A stretch of 13,019 nucleotides of DNA, taken from Ferroplasma sp037442045. Its GTDB lineage: Archaea > Thermoplasmatota > Thermoplasmata > Thermoplasmatales > Thermoplasmataceae. Both the position numbers and the translations under genes were made by a program. The DNA is taken from NCBI RefSeq assembly GCF_037442045.1, contig NZ_JBBIRC010000038.1, positions 1 to 13,019 on the forward strand, read 5' to 3'. The notes beneath the pieces were generated by a model. The model did not search any database. It saw only the letters and a list, made by a program, of their open reading frames with translations, and was not told the DNA's origin. Below, piece by piece: positions 7,371-12,462 of this stretch; the first letter of the stretch is position 1, and each line of letters opens with the position of its first letter.

Positions 7371-7380
7371 ATATTTAAAG
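7371..7380 (-). promoter_or_regulatory. TATA box of the aminotransferase gene
   Basis: On the minus strand CTTTAAATAT is centred about 24 nt before the ATG at 7351. The remaining 134-bp divergent interval also holds the promoter of the GTPase gene, so the two transcripts start about 130 bp apart. Confidence 0.5.
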
Positions 7381-7456
7381 TTCTTTGCGGGAATAAAAAT
7401 ATATTTTAAATTAAATATCTTTATGTTATAAATATAGACACGCAAATAAAAAAATA

Positions 7457-7465
7457 TTTTATAAT
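7457..7465 (+). promoter_or_regulatory. TATA box of the Ras-like GTPase gene
   Basis: TTTTATAAT is centred 25 nt before the ATG at 7486, with A-rich sequence just upstream that could serve as BRE. Confidence 0.5.
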
Positions 7466-7485
7466 AGTTAATAATTCAAATCTCA

Positions 7486-7986
7486 ATGGCACAAAAGCTA
7501 ATATGGAAAGTCACTGTAACAGGCAAAAAAAATTCAGGGAAGAGCTCAATAATATCAAGAGCAGCTTATAACACCGATTCACAGATCACCACCAGAGGCT
7601 TTGTCAGGAAGAAAATTAACACAAATTTCATGTCTGATGAATATGAAATAGATTTATTATTTCTGGAAATGCCATACGAAACGTTAAACCAGAAATTCCT
7701 CTCAAAATCAACATTTGTATTATTTATTGTGGATATTACAGATATGGACAGCCTGAAGGATGCTGATCTATTCATGAGTGAATATAACAATAATATGGAA
7801 ATATTCCTTCTGGCCTTAAAATCTGATATGAGATATGTATCGCAATTCTGGGAACCAGAGATTTCGAGGCTGGCAAACAAATACGGGATAGCATATTTTA
7901 TTTACAGCAACAAAGATGATTTTTCAGGCATTTTAGAGGAAATTATTGAGGATGTTCTGGCGAAAATTTATAATCAAAGTAAATAA
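7486..7986 (+). CDS. Divergent Ras/Rab-like small GTPase
   Basis: A 166-residue single-domain protein with the strand-helix order of a Ras-superfamily GTPase. G1 (P-loop) is good: GKKNSGKS at 13-20. A switch I threonine is plausible in TTRGFVRKKI (35-44), where Rab proteins have a similar T-x-G...K pattern. The other motifs are eroded. The G3 DxxG is replaced by LEMPYE (60-65), the G4 NKxD by ALKSD (110-114, keeping Lys112 and Asp114), and the G5 SAK by SNK (141-143). VLFIVDITDMDSLKDA (78-93) closely resembles the Rab strand and helix after switch II. It probably still binds a nucleotide but may hydrolyse it poorly, since the G3 Asp and Gly are missing. No GEF, GAP or roadblock gene is adjacent. 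The endonuclease gene starts 8 nt after the stop. No lipidation motif or membrane segment is visible. Confidence 0.75.
   Translation: MAQKLIWKVTVTGKKNSGKSSIISRAAYNTDSQITTRGFVRKKINTNFMSDEYEIDLLFLEMPYETLNQKFLSKSTFVLFIVDITDMDSLKDADLFMSEYNNNMEIFLLALKSDMRYVSQFWEPEISRLANKYGIAYFIYSNKDDFSGILEEIIEDVLAKIYNQSK
7961..7974 (+). promoter_or_regulatory. endA promoter inside the GTPase gene
   Basis: CGAAAATTTATAAT is a BRE/TATA-like element centred about 25 nt before the endA ATG at 7995. It lies in the last codons of the upstream gene. If used, endA is transcribed as a leaderless message independent of the GTPase, which fits the absence of any Shine-Dalgarno in the 8-nt gap. Confidence 0.45.
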
Positions 7987-7994
7987 TACCATTC

Positions 7995-8861
7995 ATGGAC
8001 ATTTTATGCAGTAATATACATTTTCAAGAGTCCGACATGAATATTTCACAAATAATAAATAAATATCATACCGGGAAAGTAAAGAACGACACACTATTTC
8101 TTGAACCATGTGAGTGCATATATTTGTATATGAAAGGAAAAATAGTGCCTGAGGCCAGAATGACAATGCCACAGTTAATAAAAACAATATTCACGGATGA
8201 TCTTTATCTTTATTATGTGTATTCCGCTTTAAAAAGCAAGGGCTTTATTGTAAAGCGGGATGGCAATAAGTTTTATTATAAAAGGATCGGTGAAGAATAT
8301 ACTATACCTGTAATTCTGATAAAAGAAGGTGAATTAACCGATTTTTCATGGCTGTACGAAAACACTCCGGCAATATTCATGGCTGTCGATGAAGAAAAAA
8401 GCATAACATATTTTAAAGCCGATTGTATAGATCCCAAGGGCAATGCCGATTCAGGCATATCAATAAAAAAACTTGGAAAATTAGGCAATCTTTATTGTGC
8501 CACAGGCTGTGGGCCAGACTGGTTTGGCCAGAATTTTATGGGAGTTAAAACACTGAACAAATTTGAATCCAATTATATCCTTGGGGAATCCAGGACACCT
8601 GAAGATCTGCTTTACGCCGACCTGGTAGAACGAAAATTTATAGTAAAAAGCGGATTTAAATACGGGCAGAACTTCAGAATTTATTCCAATTCTATGGATA
8701 ATCATGCAGAATTTCTTGTGAGTTTAATGGAAAGTGAAGAATGGTATAAAATAAGCAGAGCAATTAGACTATCAACAAGTGTCAGAAAAAAAACTCTTAT
8801 TGCTGGTTTTATTAATGGTAAATTAAAATATGTAGATATAAAAAGATTGAAAGATATTTAA
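7995..8861 (+). CDS. endA: tRNA-intron (splicing) endonuclease, alpha2 type
   Basis: Cuts introns from precursor tRNAs at bulge-helix-bulge structures. At 288 residues it is the two-repeat form that works as a homodimer (as in Archaeoglobus and Thermoplasma), not the ~180-residue homotetrameric form. The N-terminal half is the degenerate repeat, with VYSALKSKGFIVKRDGNKFYYKR (75-97) echoing the catalytic fold without its triad. The C-terminal half is catalytic: LLYADLVERKFIVKSG (205-220), KYGQNFRIY with Tyr230, NHAEFLV with His237, and SVRKK with Lys265. The Tyr/His/Lys set matches the known RNase triad, although the Tyr-His spacing is shorter than in characterised enzymes. An internal ATG at 8037 would remove 14 residues; 7995 is preferred because a TATA-like box sits 25 nt upstream. 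The last 4 bp overlap the convergent S2 gene. Confidence 0.93.
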   Translation: MDILCSNIHFQESDMNISQIINKYHTGKVKNDTLFLEPCECIYLYMKGKIVPEARMTMPQLIKTIFTDDLYLYYVYSALKSKGFIVKRDGNKFYYKRIGEEYTIPVILIKEGELTDFSWLYENTPAIFMAVDEEKSITYFKADCIDPKGNADSGISIKKLGKLGNLYCATGCGPDWFGQNFMGVKTLNKFESNYILGESRTPEDLLYADLVERKFIVKSGFKYGQNFRIYSNSMDNHAEFLVSLMESEEWYKISRAIRLSTSVRKKTLIAGFINGKLKYVDIKRLKDI

Positions 8862-9460
8862 ATCTGTACTTCGAAATCATCTATTTTAGATTTCATTTCA
8901 TCGTATGATTTTATATCTCCTTTGTTTTTCAGAATTTCTCTTGATAGTAACCAGTATATTACTGCAAGTGACATTCTGCCCTTATTGTTAGTTGGAATAA
9001 TAAGGTCTACAAAATCCGTTTTATTATTTGCATCGCAGAGAGCTATTACCGGTATACCAATTCTTATTGCTTCTTTCATTGCCTGAGTATCGGCAAGCGG
9101 GTCTGTTACAAGTATTACCTTTGCGTTATAGTAAGACTTTAAATTTGGATTTGTTAATGTTCCCGGTATGAATCTTCCAACTATGGAGCTTGATCCCACA
9201 GTCTCAGAGAACTTTGTAACCGGTTTAAAAGCATACTGCCTCTGCGCTACAACAAGGATCTGCTCTGGCTGATATCTGGCCAGCATCTTCCCTGCCTCTA
9301 TAATCGCATGGTTTGTTTTGTTAATATCGAGAATATATAAACCATCATTTCTTATTTTGAATATGTACCTATCCATATCCTTTGATTTAACCTGTGTTCC
9401 TATATGGACGCCGGATTTTTGATACTCTTCCTCCGGCAATAATAATTGCTCTTCCATCAT
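8858..9460 (-). CDS. rpsB: Small-subunit ribosomal protein S2 (uS2), archaeal type
   Basis: A 30S ribosomal protein binding near the head-body junction, required for translation initiation. The 200-residue length is normal for archaeal S2, shorter than bacterial S2. Family marks are SGVHIGTQ (16-23), the FKIRNDGLYILDINKT segment (34-49), VGRFIPGTLTNP (93-104), LVTDPLADTQAMKEA (116-130) with the invariant Asp-Pro, and IPVIALCDANN (136-146). Two adjacent ATG codons (9460 and 9457) are possible starts. AAAGGT, a weak Shine-Dalgarno, lies about 9 nt before the first. It is downstream of the GMP synthase gene on the same strand with a 40-bp gap, and its end overlaps endA by 4 bp. No other ribosomal or RNA polymerase gene is adjacent. 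Identification is secure. Confidence 0.96.
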   Translation of the reverse strand: MMEEQLLLPEEEYQKSGVHIGTQVKSKDMDRYIFKIRNDGLYILDINKTNHAIIEAGKMLARYQPEQILVVAQRQYAFKPVTKFSETVGSSSIVGRFIPGTLTNPNLKSYYNAKVILVTDPLADTQAMKEAIRIGIPVIALCDANNKTDFVDLIIPTNNKGRMSLAVIYWLLSREILKNKGDIKSYDEMKSKIDDFEVQI

Positions 9461-9490
9461 AATGACTACCTTTTGTATTGAATTGTAAAT

Positions 9491-9503
9491 TATTATATAA
9501 TTA
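9491..9503 (-). promoter_or_regulatory. Possible rpsB TATA box
   Basis: A TTATATAAT-like box on the minus strand is centred about 36 nt before the ATG at 9460, overlapping the GMP synthase stop codon. It would give a leader of roughly 10 nt carrying the AAAGGT Shine-Dalgarno-like sequence. Transcription from upstream through the GMP synthase gene is also possible. Confidence 0.35.
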
Positions 9504-10421
9504 TTCCCATTCTATAGTTGCAGGTGGCTTATCTGTAATATCATATACTATCCTGTTTATTTCTGGCACATCATCAGTAATATTTGCTGAAATATCGGAT
9601 AAAATTTCCCAATCTGGTTTAGAAAATGTTCCTGTCATCCCATCAAGTGTATCAATCATCCTTATTGCTATGGTTTCCCCATAGGTTCTCTGGTCACCAT
9701 GGACTCCTGTTGTTTTAACAGGAAGAAGTACGCAGAAATACTGCCATGGTTTCTCTCCTTGATATTTGTCTTCTACTGCTTTTTCAAGTATGTCTGTTGC
9801 CTGTTTCAGTATTTCCAGCCTGTGTTCTGTAACCTCACCAATAATCCTTATTGCAAGTCCCGGCCCAGGAAACGGCATCACTTCAGGCAGGCCAAAATAT
9901 TTTGACACTTCTCTGACTTCATCCTTGTACAGGTCACGCAGCGGCTCGATAAGCTGGAAACCAAGATCTTCGGGTAACCCTCCAACATTGTGATGGCTTT
10001 TTATTGTATCCCTTGATGCACCGCCGCTTTCTATCCAGTCAGGCGCAATTGTGCCCTGAAGCAGATAAGTTGCCTTGAAATTAATGGCCTCCTCTTTAAA
10101 TACATCAATAAAAGTTTTTCCTATTATTTTCCTTTTTGTCTCAGGGTCTGCGACTCCTTTTAAATTATCAAGGAATATTTTTTTTGCATCTATTAATTTA
10201 TATTTTACATTGAATTTTTCAAAAAGCCCTTTAACCCTTTCAACTTCATTTAACCTTAATAATCCTGTATCGACAAATACTATTTCTATATCTTTAATAG
10301 GTGCGGCGATCATAGATAATAATGTGCTGTCCTGGCCACCAGAACAGGCAAGAATACCTTTACCATGTAACTTTGATATTATCATTTCCCTGCTTTCTTC
10401 AACAAATTTTTGGACATCCAT
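9501..10421 (-). CDS. guaAB: GMP synthase subunit B (ATP-pyrophosphatase)
   Basis: The synthetase half of two-subunit archaeal GMP synthase. It adenylates XMP and replaces AMP with ammonia to give GMP. The 306-residue length fits the stand-alone subunit, and there is no N-terminal glutaminase domain. Landmarks are the PP-loop SGGQDST (27-33), FVDTGLLR (49-56), LLQGTIAPDWIESGG (120-134), MPFPGPGLAIRIIGEVT (182-198), VKTTGVHGDQRTYGE (235-249) and the terminal DKPPATIEWE (297-306). The PP-loop has Gln where most family members have Val. The glutamine amidotransferase partner is not in this window. The upstream enzyme of the same pathway, IMP dehydrogenase, is at 14-1471 but in a separate transcription unit. 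It is divergent from the potassium channel gene. The promoter is ambiguous: TATA-like stretches lie about 20 and 30 nt before the ATG. Confidence 0.96.
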   Translation of the reverse strand: MDVQKFVEESREMIISKLHGKGILACSGGQDSTLLSMIAAPIKDIEIVFVDTGLLRLNEVERVKGLFEKFNVKYKLIDAKKIFLDNLKGVADPETKRKIIGKTFIDVFKEEAINFKATYLLQGTIAPDWIESGGASRDTIKSHHNVGGLPEDLGFQLIEPLRDLYKDEVREVSKYFGLPEVMPFPGPGLAIRIIGEVTEHRLEILKQATDILEKAVEDKYQGEKPWQYFCVLLPVKTTGVHGDQRTYGETIAIRMIDTLDGMTGTFSKPDWEILSDISANITDDVPEINRIVYDITDKPPATIEWE

Positions 10422-10457
10422 AATCCCTGATATGATTATAATATTAATTTTTATACT

Positions 10458-10542
10458 ATTTTAAATTAATTATTCAGTATGACATTTTCCATAAAGAAAA
10501 ATTTGACGTTGAACGGAATTTTATAAACTGTTAATTTAAAAT
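10458..10542. repeat. 12-bp inverted repeat in the guaAB/channel divergent interval
   Basis: ATTTTAAATTAA (10458-10469) and TTAATTTAAAAT (10531-10542) are exact reverse complements 61 bp apart. They lie between the presumed promoters of the two divergent genes. Both arms contain only A and T, so chance in AT-rich DNA is a real alternative. Confidence 0.3.
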
Positions 10543-10555
10543 CATATAAAAATAA

Positions 10556-10567
10556 GTTTTTATACAT
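10556..10567 (+). promoter_or_regulatory. TATA box of the potassium channel gene
   Basis: TTTATACAT within this stretch is centred about 28 nt before the ATG at 10591, giving a leader of a few nucleotides at most. Confidence 0.4.
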
Positions 10568-10590
10568 ATTAAATATTATTCTAATTATAA

Positions 10591-11628
10591 ATGAATATAT
10601 TTAAACGAATGCTCATCAAGATTAGCAGGTTTTTTGAATCCAACGTTTTCAAAGCTGTGCTGGTTATGATGACAATAGTCTTAACCGGGTCATATCTGGA
10701 ATACATTTCACAGGCGAACCTTCAGGGGAGCCAGATCAAAAGTCCAGAACTTGCAATATGGTTCGTTTTTCAGACGGTAACTACAGTTGGATATGGTGAT
10801 GTGGTTCCCATTAATTTAACAGGAAGAATAATAGCAATAATCATTATGCTGGCGGGAATAGGTACAGTAAGCACACTGACAGCATCGACTGCAGCATATA
10901 TGACAAACATTAAATTAAAGCACAAAATCAGGAAAGTAAGAATGAAAAATCATACAATAATATGCAATTATAATGATTATTCCGCAAACATAATATCTAA
11001 TTATATTAACAGAAAATTGAAAATAGATTCTCTTCTTTTAATAGCGAACTTAAAGGAAAACCCTATTAAATCGGATTATGTTTTTTTTACTCCGGGAGAT
11101 CCAGCTGATGAAAAAACCCTCGAGAATGCCAATGCCGCAGAAGCAAAACGCTTTATTGTAACCGCAGATTTTAATTCCGATGTGCCTGTGAAACTTACAG
11201 ACGCAAAAACAATATTGAATATATTTCAAATTAGAAAATTAAACAGCACTGCCGAAATTATTGCACAGGTTGCAAATTCAGAAAATGTAACAAATGCAAG
11301 GAGCGCAGGTGCAAATGAAGTTATCACATTAAATGAACTGAGTGCTCTTGTTATATCCAAATCCATAATGAATCCAAAACTTCCAGATTTTGTCTTGAAA
11401 TTACTATCATCTGGTGAAGGACCTAAAATATATTCAGTAAAGATTCCAAAAAAATATGTTGGATATAAAATAGGGGATTTTACAAAAGTTTTCAATAAAA
11501 TAATACTGTTATCTGTTTTAAAAGATGATACTTATACATTTCCTGTTGAAAATAATTACGATCTTGCAGAAAATGATGTAATATATTTCATTTCAGAAGA
11601 AAATGAAATTAAAGGGCTTTTAAAATAA
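10591..11628 (+). CDS. MthK-like two-TM potassium channel with RCK domain
   Basis: A 345-residue K+ channel. Residues about 20-42 form TM1, and 53-70 the pore helix and selectivity filter TVGYGD (65-70). TM2 is about 77-103, with the GIGTVSTLTAS segment (89-99) at the gating hinge. Residues from about 119 form the cytosolic RCK (TrkA-N) domain, beginning with HTIICN, followed by GDPADEKTLENANAAEAKRFIVT, which is close to MthK. A TrkA-C-like lobe closes the protein near 270-345. It should tetramerise in the membrane and be gated by ligand on the RCK ring, which is Ca2+ in MthK. The glycine-rich nucleotide loop of ordinary TrkA-N domains is absent (CNYNDYSAN). Met118 sits exactly at the RCK boundary, like the internal start known in mthK. 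The gene abuts the convergent 101-aa gene with no intervening base. Confidence 0.93.
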   Translation: MNIFKRMLIKISRFFESNVFKAVLVMMTIVLTGSYLEYISQANLQGSQIKSPELAIWFVFQTVTTVGYGDVVPINLTGRIIAIIIMLAGIGTVSTLTASTAAYMTNIKLKHKIRKVRMKNHTIICNYNDYSANIISNYINRKLKIDSLLLIANLKENPIKSDYVFFTPGDPADEKTLENANAAEAKRFIVTADFNSDVPVKLTDAKTILNIFQIRKLNSTAEIIAQVANSENVTNARSAGANEVITLNELSALVISKSIMNPKLPDFVLKLLSSGEGPKIYSVKIPKKYVGYKIGDFTKVFNKIILLSVLKDDTYTFPVENNYDLAENDVIYFISEENEIKGLLK

Positions 11629-11934
11629 TTATGTTTTCATTATTGCAGCCAGAAATACAAGAAGCCCTATAATAACACCAATGACGGCAGCAATAATATA
11701 AAATACTGCTGGCTCCAGAACTGCTGTTATAAAACTTACCTTGAAAATATCATTTGATCCAAGTATTACAAAAATACCGAGCAGTAGCCCAACAATAAGC
11801 AATACCGATCCAACTATTCTGCTTTTATTGCTGCCAAAATATGCAGTAAGAACTCCAAATATTATCAGAGACAAAGCCAAAAGTGCTAGCAAAACTAGAA
11901 AAAAAACGTCCCAATTCCATGAAAATACAGCCAT
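11629..11934 (-). CDS. Small membrane protein with three predicted TM helices (101 aa)
   Basis: I do not recognise the family. Almost all of the protein is hydrophobic. Segments are about 8-32 (FFLVLLALLALSLIIFGVLT), 39-58 (IVGSVLLIVGLLLGIFVIL) and 69-98, with a short basic linker SNKSR between the first two and a charged KT at the end. There is no signal peptide cleavage site or enzyme motif. It is the second gene of a two-gene unit. Its ATG lies 8 nt after the RAM gene stop, and a strong Shine-Dalgarno overlaps that stop. The convergent K+ channel ends on the adjacent base. Possible roles such as a transporter accessory or membrane sensor partner of the RAM protein are guesses from position only. 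Confidence 0.75.
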   Translation of the reverse strand: MAVFSWNWDVFFLVLLALLALSLIIFGVLTAYFGSNKSRIVGSVLLIVGLLLGIFVILGSNDIFKVSFITAVLEPAVFYIIAAVIGVIIGLLVFLAAIMKT

Positions 11935-11937
11935 TCA

Positions 11938-11944
11938 ATCACCT
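11938..11944 (-). promoter_or_regulatory. Strong Shine-Dalgarno overlapping the RAM gene stop
   Basis: On the minus strand AGGTGAT overlaps the TAG stop of the RAM gene and sits 3 nt before the ATG at 11934. It matches the complement of the conserved archaeal 16S rRNA 3' end. It is the clearest Shine-Dalgarno I found in the window and marks translation of an internal operon gene. Confidence 0.7.
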
Positions 11945-12176
11945 ATAATTTTATTTCAGTCAATGTTTTTGTGTCAACTACACCACTTATCGTCCTTATA
12001 TCCTGAATAACAAGTTTCCCTATTTCTGACATATTTTCTGTATCTATTCTTACTATAATATCATACTCTCCAAGCAGGGGGTGTACCTCAGTAACATATT
12101 TCAATAAAGAAACTCGATTATAAACTTCGTGTTCTTTTCCAGGTATGACTCTTATAAGGACAAAAGCGACTGACAT
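11943..12176 (-). CDS. Stand-alone Lrp/AsnC ligand-binding (RAM) domain protein
   Basis: A 77-residue protein consisting only of the RAM domain of Lrp/AsnC regulators, without the N-terminal helix-turn-helix. The ferredoxin-like alpha-beta pattern is clear: AFVLIRVIPGKEHEVYNRV (4-22), then VTEVHPLLGEYDIIVRIDTEN (28-48), with the glycine-containing turn that usually contacts an amino acid effector, then IGKLVIQDIRTISGVVDTKTL (52-72). Such proteins form decameric or octameric rings, bind amino acids, and may modulate full-length Lrp proteins or membrane partners. It has a TATA box 25 nt before the ATG, implying a leaderless transcript, and is followed after 8 nt by a small membrane protein gene with a strong Shine-Dalgarno. 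The domain call is firm. The ligand and target are not known. Confidence 0.88.
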   Translation of the reverse strand: MSVAFVLIRVIPGKEHEVYNRVSLLKYVTEVHPLLGEYDIIVRIDTENMSEIGKLVIQDIRTISGVVDTKTLTEIKL

Positions 12177-12196
12177 TTATACTACAAGATATTTTT

Positions 12197-12205
12197 AAAT
12201 ATAAA
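12197..12205 (-). promoter_or_regulatory. TATA box of the RAM gene
   Basis: TTTATATTT on the minus strand is centred 25 nt before the ATG at 12176, the leaderless spacing seen for several other genes in this window. Confidence 0.5.
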
Positions 12206-12410
12206 TGTTATGATAGGGTCTATATATTTTATTCTGCATTATTCCACTTTATAATATTTTACATTAAAAACCCTTTAAGAAATATTTTAATGACGTGTAA
12301 ATCGGTGTAATATGCATATTTATTATTTGTATCTTTTAATTAACTTGCAAAGCTCATAATAAAGAGAGAAATTTAATAATAATTAAAAGATTAATATAAG
12401 GAACAGGGCT

Positions 12411-12421
12411 TTAACAGTTAA
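12411..12421. repeat. Short inverted repeat TTAACAGTTAA near the recombinase gene
   Basis: Two perfect 5-bp arms around one central A, flanked on both sides by a G-triplet (GGGCT before, GGGC after). It lies about 42 bp before the recombinase start. It may be part of the end recognised by the recombinase, but the repeat is short. Confidence 0.3.
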
Positions 12422-12462
12422 GGGCAAATATTAAGTAATAATTAGGTATATTGATATAACAT

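Larger units (their letters stand above)
12177..12462. other. 286-bp AT-rich non-coding interval holding the IS607-element left edge
   Basis: No open frame longer than about 15 codons starts here with any support. It contains the RAM gene promoter on the left (12197-12205). It must also contain the upstream end of the mobile element that starts with the recombinase at 12463. IS607-type elements lack terminal inverted repeats and target duplications, so the junction cannot be placed from this copy alone. Candidate recombinase sites are two GTGTAA copies 10 bp apart (12295-12300 and 12305-12310), TTAACAGTTAA at 12411-12421, and AGGGC copies at 12405-12409 and 12421-12425. Confidence 0.5.

Noticed and set aside
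8037..8039. Alternative endA start at the internal ATG
   Set aside because: A TATA-like stretch at 8012-8020 is somewhat too close, whereas the element at 7961-7974 fits the 7995 ATG better. It is not fully excluded because the first 14 residues show no family motif.
9501..10421. Operon of guaAB with rpsB as a functional link
   Set aside because: The genes share a strand with a 40-bp gap, but a separate TATA-like box precedes rpsB and no functional relation is known. I treat it as ordinary proximity.
10075..10464. 129-codon open frame on the + strand opposite GMP synthase
   Set aside because: It is fully antisense to a gene with secure family motifs, its translation is rich in Ser/Asn/Ile with no recognisable domain, and no promoter or Shine-Dalgarno is evident.
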